Notes: generated by a model from the sequence alone, not told the origin. Numbered from the stretch's first letter, positions 7,079 through 15,729 are shown. The stretch: 19,969 nt of DNA from Clostridiales bacterium (GCA_003518755.1 DOYA01000045.1:1-19969), one strand, 5' to 3'. Program-made: numbers and translations.

Positions 7079-8115
7079 TGGAGAAAGTAAAGTTGGGAGA
7101 ATTTGTAAATATAAAAACGGGTAAATTGGATGCAAATGCCTCTAGTGAAAAAGGAATATATCCTTTTTTTACATGTTCTAGCGAACCTTTAAAAATAGAT
7201 GATTATTCTTACGATTGTGAATGTGTTTTAGTAGCAGGAAATGGAGATTTAAATGTTAAATATTATAATGGGAAATTTGATGCATATCAAAGAACATATA
7301 TTATAGAATCAAAAAATAAAAAGATTTTAGATAATAAGTATTTATATTATTTAATTAATAGCAGAATAGAAAAACTTAGAAAAGACTCAATAGGTGGAGT
7401 GATAAAATACATTAAATTAGGTAATTTAACCAATATTGACTTTAATCAAGTATATATAAAGGAACAACAAAATATTGTAAATAAATTAGACAAAATACAA
7501 GGAATAATAGATATAAGAAAAAGGCAAATTGAACAATTAGATGAATTAATCAAATCTCAGTTTGTCGAGATGTTTGATAATGATAATTGTCTTACTTATA
7601 AATGGAAAGACGTGTTTAATACTACAACAGGAAAGTTAGATTCAAATGCAATGGTAGAAGATGGGGAATATCCATTTTTTACTTGTGCAAAAGAAAGTTT
7701 TTGGATTGATAAATATGCATTTGATTGTGAAGCTCTTTTATTAGCTGGTAATAATGCTTCGGGAATTTATGATGTAAAGCATTATAAAGGAAAATTTAAT
7801 GCTTATCAAAGAACATACGTTTTAACATTAAAAAATGACAATTGGAGATACAAACTATTTAAAATACAGCTTGAAGAAAAATTAGAATTATTAAGACATC
7901 AATCAAAAGGAACGAATACCAGATATTTAACAATGACAATATTAAATGATTTGGAATTTAAAATACCTTCAATAGAAGAACAAAATATATTTGCAGACTT
8001 TGTTAAGCAAATCGATAAACAAAAATTTGAAATACAAAAGAGTTTAAATGAGATGAAAAAGTTGCAAGAAAGTTTAATGAATAAATATTTCAATGGAGAG
8101 GTAAAAAATGGATAA
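7078..8115 (+). CDS. hsdS: Type I restriction-modification system, specificity (S) subunit
   Basis: The 345-residue protein has two target-recognition domains (about 1-125 and 172-297), each followed by a helical spacer with an EQ(Q/N)I motif (about 128-165 and 298-340). It names the DNA sequence to be methylated or cut. The two recognition domains are clearly homologous to each other: TGKLDANA and TGKLDSNA, YPFFTC in both, FDAYQRTY and FNAYQRTY. This predicts a bipartite target with identical or very similar half-sites. It is somewhat shorter than the usual roughly 400 residues but complete. The start overlaps the hsdM stop, and the last eight bases overlap the next gene. Confidence 0.93.
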   Translation: MEKVKLGEFVNIKTGKLDANASSEKGIYPFFTCSSEPLKIDDYSYDCECVLVAGNGDLNVKYYNGKFDAYQRTYIIESKNKKILDNKYLYYLINSRIEKLRKDSIGGVIKYIKLGNLTNIDFNQVYIKEQQNIVNKLDKIQGIIDIRKRQIEQLDELIKSQFVEMFDNDNCLTYKWKDVFNTTTGKLDSNAMVEDGEYPFFTCAKESFWIDKYAFDCEALLLAGNNASGIYDVKHYKGKFNAYQRTYVLTLKNDNWRYKLFKIQLEEKLELLRHQSKGTNTRYLTMTILNDLEFKIPSIEEQNIFADFVKQIDKQKFEIQKSLNEMKKLQESLMNKYFNGEVKNG

Positions 8116-8959
8116 CTCAAATAGAAAAGTAACTACGATTATTGGAGGAATAATAACAGCATTAATACCAAGTATAATTCTTTTAATAGTTAATTCGAGT
8201 GTTTATTATTTTAATAAAGAAAATGTAAATATATCGATAAGTGAAAGTACATATACTAACGGAAAATATAATACTAGCATATCAATTAAAAACTATCAGA
8301 AAAACAAATCGATTGATAAAATAAAACTATGGATAAGTGAAGGTGAAATCGTCGATATAGATTCAAATTTGAAAAACATATATGATAAAAATAACAATAG
8401 CATTGTGTTTGAGGAAATAATTCCAGAATATAAAGGAACAATAATAATACACTCCAATATACCAATAAATTCAGAAAAATTAAAAATTGAAACTTATACA
8501 AAGAGTAATATAGTCTTTTTAAGTGAACAAAAGGAAAGTGCGTATATTAAGATTTTAGATTATGCAGTTATAGCTTTAATATATTTTATTGTCCTTTCAA
8601 TTATTAATATTTATTTTAAACTCAAGCAAGACCAAGATATACTTGAAATAAAAAAGACTCAACAAAAAATTGAAGAAAACCTAGATAAATCTGAAAAAGA
8701 TGCAGTAGAATTAGTTGAACAGAATAAAAAGATTAAAACTAAGTACATAAAAATTATAAAAGATTATAATAGAGAACTTGATTTTTGGAAAGATACTATA
8801 AGAAAATTGCTATACAATTCTAAAAAACAAAAAATAAAAGAAGAAGATATTTTTAGAGAAGTAACAATGAATTTGAAGACTTTTCATACATTGGATAAAT
8901 GTAACTATTCTGATATATACGAAGTATTAAAGGATAAAGATGAAAAAAATAAGGAGTAA
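8108..8959 (+). CDS. Membrane/coiled-coil protein of unknown function inside the hsd operon
   Basis: I do not recognise this 283-residue protein. It has a short basic N-terminus, a transmembrane helix at about 10-34 and a beta-rich, Asn/Ser/Ile-rich domain of about 110 residues (36-145). A second helix follows at about 147-170, then a charged coiled-coil (about 172-235) and a small helical C-terminal part. The predicted topology is both ends in the cytoplasm and the middle domain outside. The gene overlaps the hsdS end by eight bases, has GGAGAGG six bases before its ATG, and hsdR follows three bases after its stop. It is therefore firmly locked into the operon between S and R subunit genes. 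This suggests a role tied to the restriction system, perhaps membrane anchoring, sensing of infection or an added abortive effector; these are inferences. No catalytic motif is visible. Confidence 0.75.
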   Translation: MDNSNRKVTTIIGGIITALIPSIILLIVNSSVYYFNKENVNISISESTYTNGKYNTSISIKNYQKNKSIDKIKLWISEGEIVDIDSNLKNIYDKNNNSIVFEEIIPEYKGTIIIHSNIPINSEKLKIETYTKSNIVFLSEQKESAYIKILDYAVIALIYFIVLSIINIYFKLKQDQDILEIKKTQQKIEENLDKSEKDAVELVEQNKKIKTKYIKIIKDYNRELDFWKDTIRKLLYNSKKQKIKEEDIFREVTMNLKTFHTLDKCNYSDIYEVLKDKDEKNKE

Positions 8960-8962
8960 ACT

Positions 8963-11900
8963 ATGTCAAATTTTGATTTTTTAAAACAAAATAAATTATT
9001 CAATAATTTTTCAGATTCATGTATAGAGGCGGAAAATGGATTAGGATTAAATACTGTAACTTGCAGTATTTTATCAAGGAGAGCATTAGAACTTGCTGTA
9101 AAATGGTTATATGCAAATGATAATGATTTAAGTATTCCATATCAAGACAATATTTCTGCATTAGTACATGATATAACATTTAAAAATATTATAGATGAAA
9201 AACTATTTAAACAGATTAAATATGTAATAAAATTAGGAAATTTTGCAGTACATAATAATAAAAAAATATCTAGAGAAGAAGCGGTTTTATCTTTAAGATA
9301 TTTATATAATTTTATGCAGTGGATTGCATATTGCTATTCAGATGAGTTTGAAGAAAAAGAATTTGACGAAAGTATTTTACCAGCCGAGAGTATAAATGTT
9401 TTAGCTGTAAAAGAAAGAGAAAGCCTATTTGAAGAACTAGAGAAAAAGGATAAAAAGCTTGAAGAAACAAGAAGAGAGAATGAAGAATTAAGAGCAGAAC
9501 TAACTAAAAAACGTGAGAAAAAAGAAGAAAACTATAGTTTTGAAGTTAAAGATATATCTGAATTTGAAACAAGAAAGAAGTATATAGATTTAGAATTAAA
9601 GCTTGCAGGATGGGATTTTGATACAAATATTACAGAAGAATTAAAACTTACAGGTATGCCTAATAATAAAAATGAAGGTTATGCTGATTATGTTTTGTTT
9701 GGTAAAAATGGATTGCCTTTAGCTGTTGTAGAAGCAAAAAAGACAAGTGTTGATCCAAGAGTTGGACAAAACCAAGCAAAATTATATGCAGATTGTATAG
9801 AAAATGAATATCATCAAAGACCAGTTATATATTACACAAACGGATTTGATATATATATGTGGGATGACATGAATTATGCACCTAGAAAAGTATCAGGATT
9901 TTATACACAAGATGAATTACAGTTACTAATAAATAGGAGAAAAAGCAGACAAAGTTTAGAGCATATATTTGTAAATGATAAAATTACAAATAGAGAATAT
10001 CAATTAGAAGCTATAAAAAGTGTGTGTGAAACTTTTGAAGAAGGACACAGAAAAGCTCTAATAGTTATGGCAACAGGAACTGGAAAAACAAGAACAGCAA
10101 TTTCTATTGTAGATGTATTATCAGATAAAGAATGGGTAAAAAATGTATTATTCTTAGCAGATAGGACGGTACTTGTTAAACAAGCAAAAAATAATTTTAA
10201 TAAATTATTACCGAATGTATCTACATGCAATTTATTAAGTACAGTCGATAATCCAGAGGATTCAAGAATAGTATTTTCAACATATCAAACAATGATGAAT
10301 GCAATAGATGTAACTAAAAATAAAGATGGGAATAAACTATTTACACCAGGGCATTTTGATTTAATTATTGTAGATGAAGCACATAGAAGTATATATAAAA
10401 AATACCAAGCTATATTTGAATATTTTGATGGATTAGTAGTTGGATTAACTGCAACACCTAGAAATGATGTCGATAGAAATACATATAGATTTTTTGAAAT
10501 AGAAAATGATGTTCCTACTTTTGCTTATGAATATGAAAAAGCAGTAAAAGAAGGATATTTAGTAGATTATCATACAATAAAAACAAGTACTGACTTTATG
10601 GACAGAGGAATTAAATATTCTGAATTATCAGATGAGGAAAAAGAAGAATATGAAAACACTTTTACAGATGATGGAGAAAATCTACCAGAGGAGATTGATT
10701 CTTCTGCAATAAATACATGGTTATTCAATAGAGATACAATTAAAAAACTACTAGAACTATTGATGGAAAAAGGATTGAAAGTTAAAGGTGGAGATGAACT
10801 TGGAAAAACAATAATTTTTGCAAGGAACCATAAACACGCTCAAAAAATAGTTGATACTTTTAATGAGTTATATCCAGAATATAGAGGTAATTTTGCAAAA
10901 TTAGTTGATAATCAGGTTAAATATAATGAAACTATTATAGAAGATTTTTCTGTAAAAGAAAAATGGCCTCAAATAGCTGTATCAGTTGATATGTTAGATA
11001 CAGGTGTAGATGTTCCAGAAATACTAAATTTAGTTTTCTTTAAACCAGTAAAATCTAAAATAAAATTTTGGCAAATGATAGGCAGAGGAACAAGACTATG
11101 TAAAGACTTATTTGGTGTAGGAATAGATAAAAAAGAATTTTACATATTTGATTATTGTAAGAACTTTGAATTTTTCTCTGAAAATCCAAAAGGTATAGAA
11201 ACTAATTCAGGAACAAGCTTAACAGAAAGAATATATGGATATAAGTTAGATTTAATTGTAGAACTACAAAATATGAAATATCAAAGTGATGAGAAATATT
11301 GTGAATATAGAAAACAACTAATAAACGATTTTATTGAAGAAATAAATAAACTAAATACAGATAGTTTTATGGTTAGGAATAAAGCACACTATGTAGAACA
11401 ATATTCAAAAATTGATAATTGGACATATATTTCTACAATAGATTTAGCAGATATAAAGGATAATTTAATACCTTTATTTATCTCAATAGAAGACAACGAA
11501 GAAGCGAAAAGATTTGATAATTTAATTTATCAGTTGCAAGTAAAAAGAATAAGACAAGATAAAACTTCAAGATGTGAAAATGCAATTATAGATACAGTAG
11601 CAGAACTAGAAAGATTGGGTACTGTACCACAAGTTAGAAAAAAACAAGAATTAATACTTAAAGTTGCAGAAACAGATTATATTAAACAGGCAGATTTCTG
11701 GCAGATAGAGGAAATAAGAGAAGAATTAAGAAATTTAATACAATTTATAGATCCATATATGAGACCATATGTAGAAACTGATTTTGAAGATACTCTAAAT
11801 GATGTTGATGAAGAATATGTTTATGTAAGCACTGGAAACAATTTTAGTAATTATAAGAAAAAGTTAGAAAAATTTTTAACAGGAAACTTAGAAAATGTTA

Positions 11901-12310
11901 TTATATGGAAGATTAGACACAATATAAGACTTACAGAACAAGATAAAGAAAATCTTGAAAAAATATTATTTGAGGAATTAGGAAACAACAAGGAGTATGC
12001 AGAGACATATGGAGATACAAACATAATAAAAGCTGTAAGAAATATTGTTGGACTAGATAAAAATGTTGTTAGTGATATTTTCTATAAATATATAAATGAC
12101 AATAGATTAAATATGAAGCAAATTCAATTTGTCAAACTATTGGTTGATTATGTTATAAAAAATGGAACAATTGATATGCAAAAACTTACAGAACAACCTT
12201 TTAAAAATGTTGGTGAAGTATACGATTTATTTGGAAATAATATTGATTTATTTAAAGAGATTAAAGAAGATATTGAAAGTATAAATGAAAATGCTGAGAA
12301 ATTGGCGTAG
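8963..12310 (+). CDS. hsdR: Type I restriction-modification system, restriction (R) subunit
   Basis: The 1115-residue protein starts with a DUF4145-like helical domain (about 15-125) and a coiled-coil (about 150-190). The type I PD-(D/E)XK nuclease follows: Asp 242, then Glu 257 and Lys 259 in VVEAKK. The superfamily 2 motor comes next: Walker A ATGTGKT (370-376), DEAH (471-474), TATP (496-499) and motif VI QMIGRGTR (704-711). The EcoEI-type C-terminal domain occupies most of 760-1115 and should contact HsdM. It translocates DNA with ATP and cuts unmodified DNA far from the recognition site. All active residues are present. AAGGAG six bases upstream fixes the start. It lies behind the membrane gene and before the DUF5655 gene in the same operon. 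Confidence 0.95.
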   Translation: MSNFDFLKQNKLFNNFSDSCIEAENGLGLNTVTCSILSRRALELAVKWLYANDNDLSIPYQDNISALVHDITFKNIIDEKLFKQIKYVIKLGNFAVHNNKKISREEAVLSLRYLYNFMQWIAYCYSDEFEEKEFDESILPAESINVLAVKERESLFEELEKKDKKLEETRRENEELRAELTKKREKKEENYSFEVKDISEFETRKKYIDLELKLAGWDFDTNITEELKLTGMPNNKNEGYADYVLFGKNGLPLAVVEAKKTSVDPRVGQNQAKLYADCIENEYHQRPVIYYTNGFDIYMWDDMNYAPRKVSGFYTQDELQLLINRRKSRQSLEHIFVNDKITNREYQLEAIKSVCETFEEGHRKALIVMATGTGKTRTAISIVDVLSDKEWVKNVLFLADRTVLVKQAKNNFNKLLPNVSTCNLLSTVDNPEDSRIVFSTYQTMMNAIDVTKNKDGNKLFTPGHFDLIIVDEAHRSIYKKYQAIFEYFDGLVVGLTATPRNDVDRNTYRFFEIENDVPTFAYEYEKAVKEGYLVDYHTIKTSTDFMDRGIKYSELSDEEKEEYENTFTDDGENLPEEIDSSAINTWLFNRDTIKKLLELLMEKGLKVKGGDELGKTIIFARNHKHAQKIVDTFNELYPEYRGNFAKLVDNQVKYNETIIEDFSVKEKWPQIAVSVDMLDTGVDVPEILNLVFFKPVKSKIKFWQMIGRGTRLCKDLFGVGIDKKEFYIFDYCKNFEFFSENPKGIETNSGTSLTERIYGYKLDLIVELQNMKYQSDEKYCEYRKQLINDFIEEINKLNTDSFMVRNKAHYVEQYSKIDNWTYISTIDLADIKDNLIPLFISIEDNEEAKRFDNLIYQLQVKRIRQDKTSRCENAIIDTVAELERLGTVPQVRKKQELILKVAETDYIKQADFWQIEEIREELRNLIQFIDPYMRPYVETDFEDTLNDVDEEYVYVSTGNNFSNYKKKLEKFLTGNLENVIIWKIRHNIRLTEQDKENLEKILFEELGNNKEYAETYGDTNIIKAVRNIVGLDKNVVSDIFYKYINDNRLNMKQIQFVKLLVDYVIKNGTIDMQKLTEQPFKNVGEVYDLFGNNIDLFKEIKEDIESINENAEKLA

Positions 12311-12324
12311 AAAAGAGGATTTAA

Positions 12325-13218
12325 ATGATTTTAAAAGATAATAAAGAATTAAAGCAAAAAGATTTTAAGAATGAAAAAGAACTACAAAACTTTTTTGAAA
12401 ACAATTTAGAAAGAATAATAGGCTATAGATTTATTGATAGTGAGTTTACAGTGGGAGATTTTAGAATAGATTCTTTAGCTTTTGATGAAGAAACAAAATC
12501 TTTTAAAATAATAGAATATAAAAATGTAAAAAATCATTCTTTAGTTGATCAAGGTTATACATACTTAAAAATAATGTTAGAAAGAAAAGCAGATTTTGTA
12601 TTACAATATAACATAAAAACAAAATCATCGCTAACTATTCAAGATATTGATTGGAGTCAATCAAGAATTATATTTGTTTCACCAATTTATACAGCATATC
12701 AATTAAATGCTACAGATTTTAAGAATATACCAGTAGATTTAGTAAAAGTAACAAGATATGAAGAGGATATTGTAGAAATTGATTTTATAAAAAAGACAAG
12801 TAATGTAAAAGTCCAAGATATAAAAATGGAATCCGAACAAAATGATGTAAATAAAGAAGTAATTGTATATACTGAAGAAGACCATTTAGCTAAAGCATCA
12901 GAAGAAATTAAAAAAGTTTATGAAGAATTAAAAAACAGAATTTTAGAACTAGATGATATTGATATAGAAATAAAAAAATATTATATAGCATTTAAAGGAA
13001 GAACTAATATTGTAGATATTGAATTTACAAAAAACAAATTAAAAATAGATATTAATATGAAAAAAGGAACACTAGAAGATTTATTAAATATAACAGAAGA
13101 CATTAGTGAAATAGGCCATTGGGGAAATGGAGACTATAGAGTTATATTAAATAATTCTAACGATATTGACACTTTAATACCTTTAATAAAACAATCATTG
13201 AAAGTAAATAGAAAATAG
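12325..13218 (+). CDS. PD-(D/E)XK nuclease-like protein with DUF5655 C-terminal domain
   Basis: The 297-residue product has an N-terminal restriction-endonuclease-like core: FRIDSLAF with Asp 49, then KIIEYKN with Glu 64 and Lys 66, the D-x14-E-x-K arrangement of NucS-like PD-(D/E)XK enzymes. From about 198 to the end (EIKKVYEELKNRI to the LIPLIKQSLKV tail) it matches DUF5655. Databases name relatives 'predicted transport protein' (COG3586), which the sequence does not support: there are no membrane helices. It starts 14 bases after hsdR with AGAGG upstream, so it belongs to the restriction operon. It may be an extra nuclease or a DNA-end binding partner; that role is inferred. Confidence 0.75.
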   Translation: MILKDNKELKQKDFKNEKELQNFFENNLERIIGYRFIDSEFTVGDFRIDSLAFDEETKSFKIIEYKNVKNHSLVDQGYTYLKIMLERKADFVLQYNIKTKSSLTIQDIDWSQSRIIFVSPIYTAYQLNATDFKNIPVDLVKVTRYEEDIVEIDFIKKTSNVKVQDIKMESEQNDVNKEVIVYTEEDHLAKASEEIKKVYEELKNRILELDDIDIEIKKYYIAFKGRTNIVDIEFTKNKLKIDINMKKGTLEDLLNITEDISEIGHWGNGDYRVILNNSNDIDTLIPLIKQSLKVNRK

Positions 13219-13236
13219 ATAAAAAGGTGATATTAT

Positions 13237-13503
13237 ATGAAAATAAAATGCTTAGTATGTGGAGATATTATTGAATCTAAACATAGACATGACTTATTGA
13301 GTTGCAAATGTAATAATTGTTATATTGATGGTGGACAAGATTATTTACATTTTGGTGGAAATGATTTTAATAAAATCTTAATTATTTTTGATAATGGTAC
13401 AGAAATATTAGCAAGTGATGAAGAAGTATACAAAAATAAATATGAGGAATGGGAAAATAATAGGATAAAGGAGTTAGCTAAAAATGAAAGTGTTAACAAT
13501 TAA
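13237..13503 (+). CDS. Small zinc-ribbon protein (DUF7695-like)
   Basis: An 88-residue protein with two cysteine pairs typical of a zinc ribbon, CLVCGD (Cys 5, Cys 8) and CKCNNC (Cys 23, 25, 28), joined by ESKHRHDL and followed by DGGQDYLHFGG. This layout recalls the DUF7695 family often seen in phages and mobile islands; that name is from memory. An acidic helical tail ends the protein. The ribosome site AAGGTGAT precedes the ATG. The gene begins 18 bases after the DUF5655 gene and overlaps the ASCH gene by 20 bases, so it is co-translated with both. Function unknown; nucleic-acid or protein binding is plausible. Confidence 0.65.
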   Translation: MKIKCLVCGDIIESKHRHDLLSCKCNNCYIDGGQDYLHFGGNDFNKILIIFDNGTEILASDEEVYKNKYEEWENNRIKELAKNESVNN

Positions 13504-13867
13504 ACAGCCTTGGGCAACTTTAATAATTCAAGGAGATAAAAGATTTGAATTTAGGAGCTGGCAAACAAAATATAGAGGAGATTTATTAATACATGCAGGT
13601 AAAGGTATAGATAAAGAGGCAATGAAAAGATTAGCAAAATACCTTCCAAAAGAATTACAATATGGAAAAATTTTAGGAAAAGTAAAATTAGTAGATTGTA
13701 TAAAGATGTCTCCAGAATTCAAAGAACTATTGCTAAAAGAAAATAGTGACATTTATACTAAAAGTTCTTTTAAAGAAAGCTATGGATGGCAAGTTTCAAA
13801 TGTTAAAGTATTTGAAAATCCAATAGATGTAAAAGGTCATTTAAGTTTGTGGGAATATGATTTATAA
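13484..13867 (+). CDS. ASCH-domain protein
   Basis: The 127-residue protein is a single ASCH domain, a beta-barrel fold related to PUA that binds RNA or modified nucleosides. Typical elements are KQPWATLIIQGDKRFEFR (7-24, with the conserved Gly-Lys and Glu 22), a Trp before the YRGDLLIHAGK stretch, GKILGKVKLVDCI in the middle and a terminal SLWEYDL. Some family members hydrolyse N4-acetylcytidine or sense modified nucleotides, so here it could read or clear modified bases connected with restriction; that is inference. AAAGGAG ten bases upstream fits the start. It overlaps the preceding gene and is the last of the operon, nine bases before the terminator stem. Confidence 0.85.
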   Translation: MKVLTIKQPWATLIIQGDKRFEFRSWQTKYRGDLLIHAGKGIDKEAMKRLAKYLPKELQYGKILGKVKLVDCIKMSPEFKELLLKENSDIYTKSSFKESYGWQVSNVKVFENPIDVKGHLSLWEYDL

Positions 13868-13876
13868 AAGAATAAG

Positions 13877-13910
13877 ATAACAATATTAAAATGGAATATT
13901 GTTATTTTTT
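13877..13910 (+). terminator. Terminator of the R-M operon
   Basis: A perfect 11-bp stem ATAACAATATT/AATATTGTTAT (13877-13887, 13895-13905), a 7-base loop and a T run, nine bases after the ASCH stop. It separates the restriction operon from the repressor-Fic pair. Confidence 0.8.
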
Positions 13911-13926
13911 ATATTATAATAAAAAA

Positions 13927-13978
13927 TGTAATAAAATATTACAAAAATGTTGCATTTTATTACAAAAAAGAGTATAAT
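13927..13978 (+). promoter_or_regulatory. Promoter and double operator of the XRE/ImmA-Fic operon
   Basis: The promoter is near consensus: TTGCAT (13950-13955), a 17-base spacer and TATAAT (13973-13978). Two inverted repeats of one pattern lie over and before it. O1 is TGTAATA-AAA-TATTACA (13927-13943, perfect); O2 is TGTTGCA-TTT-TATTACA (13948-13964), which covers the -35 box. Their centres are 21 bases apart, two helical turns, which allows cooperative binding on one face. The adjacent XRE protein is the obvious candidate repressor, giving autoregulation. Confidence 0.8.
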
Positions 13979-14001
13979 ATACTAGAAAAGGAGTGATAAA
14001 A

Positions 14002-14325
14002 ATGAATGAACTAGGTACAAGATTAAAGAAAGCAAGAGAATACTTAGGACTAACACAAGATGATGTTGCAAAATTAATGGGAGTATCTAGAGTAATTATA
14101 ACTAATATTGAAGCAGGAACAAGAAAGGTTTCTGCCGAAGAATTGTCTAAATTTTCTAAAATATATGGATGGACAATGGAAGAATTGCTAGGAGGAGAAA
14201 AAGAAGAAAAAAATATACCAATGTTTGCAAGATCATTTGGTGAATTGTCAGAAGAAGATCAAGAAGAAATAATTAACTTGATTAAGTTTAAAAAAATGTA
14301 CAAGGATAAGAAATTTAGTGAATAG
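14002..14325 (+). CDS. XRE-family HTH repressor / antitoxin-like regulator
   Basis: A 107-residue protein with a lambda-repressor-type helix-turn-helix at about 5-60 (LKKAREYLGLTQDDVAKLMG, then SRVIITNIEAGTRKVSAEEL) and a short acidic, then basic helical tail. A GTG at 13993 could extend it by three codons, but it lies within the ribosome site AAAGGAGTGA, so the ATG at 14002, seven bases after it, is the likely start. It should bind the paired operators just upstream. The downstream ImmA/IrrE-Fic gene starts before this gene ends (8-base overlap), the usual arrangement of an XRE repressor and the metalloprotease that cleaves it. An antitoxin role against the Fic domain is possible. Confidence 0.88.
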   Translation: MNELGTRLKKAREYLGLTQDDVAKLMGVSRVIITNIEAGTRKVSAEELSKFSKIYGWTMEELLGGEKEEKNIPMFARSFGELSEEDQEEIINLIKFKKMYKDKKFSE

Positions 14326-15688
14326 AGAATTAGACTATTCAAATTATTTTTCTTCTCCTGAACTATTAGCAAATGCTGTTTTAAAACAGTATGAAAATGA
14401 AATTGGAAATTTAGAGTTTCCAATTAATCCTTTTAAAATTCTAAAAAGTTTAAATATAAAATTAGTAATAAGAAATTTTAAAGATTTAGAGGGTTTATAT
14501 ATACCAGCGATAAATGAAGATGATATTGATGTTGTTGCTATAAATTTTAACAGACCATTATATAGACAAAGATTTACAGCAGCACATGAAATATGTCATT
14601 GTATAAAGGATAAAAACAATGCAGTAATATGTCCAATAAATGGTAGAAAAAATGCTATAGAGAAATTTGCAGATAATTTTGCAGCTTGCTTACTAATGCC
14701 GGTAAAAGAATTAGAAAAACAAGTAAACAAATATGCTAATGAAAAAGGTTTTATTGATTTAGAAAATGTTATATATGTATCTGAATTTTTTGGAGTTAGT
14801 TTTGAAAGTTGTGTATTTAATATTGCATACAGATTAAGAAAAATAGACGGAGATACTGATGGTAAAGAATTAAAAAAAAGAATAAGAAAAGTACATGCTG
14901 ATAAATTAAGAGAGCAGTTTGGAATTAAAAATAGTCTTGAATTGACAAGAGAAATTGTTGATTTCTATTGTTATGCTAGACCAAAAGAGAATAACGCAAC
15001 GAATATTAAATTTAAGCAATTTTTAATTTTAAATGAAAATAGATTAGAAGGAGTGGACATTACTGAAGAACAGGTGAATTATATATTAGCAGATTTAAGA
15101 TTGAATAATAATTATAAAAAGTATGGAGATGAATCGGATCCTAATATATTAGAAGCTTTAGGAAATATAGAATTATTAGAATATGCATTAAATACTAAAG
15201 AAACGATAGATATATGGAAATTGCAAAAAATGCAGAGTTTGTTATATAAATATACGCCATATGGAGCTCAGTTACATTTTCCAAGACAAGAAAACAACAG
15301 AATAAATGGAGCTGAAACTAGTACTATTGATTATCGTTTGATTGTGCCTGAATTAATAAAGGTTGGTGAACAAATAAATTTATTAATGGATAAGAAAGAT
15401 TTAGTTTCAATTCATGAATATGTATTAGAATCAATAAAGATTCATCATAGATTGACAGTAATTCATCCATTAATAAATGGAAATGGAAGGTGCTGTAGAG
15501 CATTGTTATTATGGTTATTAAGATTAAAAAATATTCCTCCTATCTATATACAGCTTGAAGATAAGGCTAGATATATTAAAGCTTTAAATAAAATAGATAC
15601 TAAAGGGGATTACGATCAGCTAGAATTACTTATTTTAGAGGAAATAATTCACAGTATGGTGATATTTGATGAAAAATTAGAATTATAA
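14318..15688 (+). CDS. ImmA/IrrE metalloprotease fused to a Fic domain
   Basis: The 456-residue protein joins two activities. Residues 1-170 are an ImmA/IrrE zinc peptidase: HEICH (90-94) with Glu 91, and the third-ligand region EKFADNFAACLLMP (Glu 115). Residues about 230-440 are a Fic domain: an N-terminal inhibitory-helix-like NRLEGVDIT (Glu 244 as candidate inhibitory Glu) and the active loop HPLINGNGRCCR (383-394). Fic enzymes transfer AMP or other nucleotide groups to target proteins. The loop has Asn 387 where most family members have Asp or Glu, so activity or cofactor use may differ. About 60 residues between the domains are unassigned. Translation starts at GTG, overlapping the XRE stop, with AAGGAT upstream. 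The likely scheme is that the protease part relieves XRE repression and the Fic part is the effector; this is inferred. Confidence 0.85.
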   Translation: MNRELDYSNYFSSPELLANAVLKQYENEIGNLEFPINPFKILKSLNIKLVIRNFKDLEGLYIPAINEDDIDVVAINFNRPLYRQRFTAAHEICHCIKDKNNAVICPINGRKNAIEKFADNFAACLLMPVKELEKQVNKYANEKGFIDLENVIYVSEFFGVSFESCVFNIAYRLRKIDGDTDGKELKKRIRKVHADKLREQFGIKNSLELTREIVDFYCYARPKENNATNIKFKQFLILNENRLEGVDITEEQVNYILADLRLNNNYKKYGDESDPNILEALGNIELLEYALNTKETIDIWKLQKMQSLLYKYTPYGAQLHFPRQENNRINGAETSTIDYRLIVPELIKVGEQINLLMDKKDLVSIHEYVLESIKIHHRLTVIHPLINGNGRCCRALLLWLLRLKNIPPIYIQLEDKARYIKALNKIDTKGDYDQLELLILEEIIHSMVIFDEKLEL

Positions 15689-15696
15689 ATAAAAAG

Positions 15697-15723
15697 AAGC
15701 CGAGAATTCACTCGGCTTTTTCC
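15697..15723. terminator. Bidirectional terminator between convergent genes
   Basis: Stem AAGCCGAG/CTCGGCTT (15697-15704, 15711-15718) with a 6-base loop. The top strand has a TTTT tail and the bottom strand continues CTTCTTTTTATTT, so it serves both the ImmA-Fic gene and the leftward gene ending at 15730. Confidence 0.8.
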
Positions 15724-15729
15724 ATGGGT

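Noticed and set aside
12325..13218. Transport protein, as COG3586 relatives are labelled
   Set aside because: There are no membrane helices, and a PD-(D/E)XK motif is visible.
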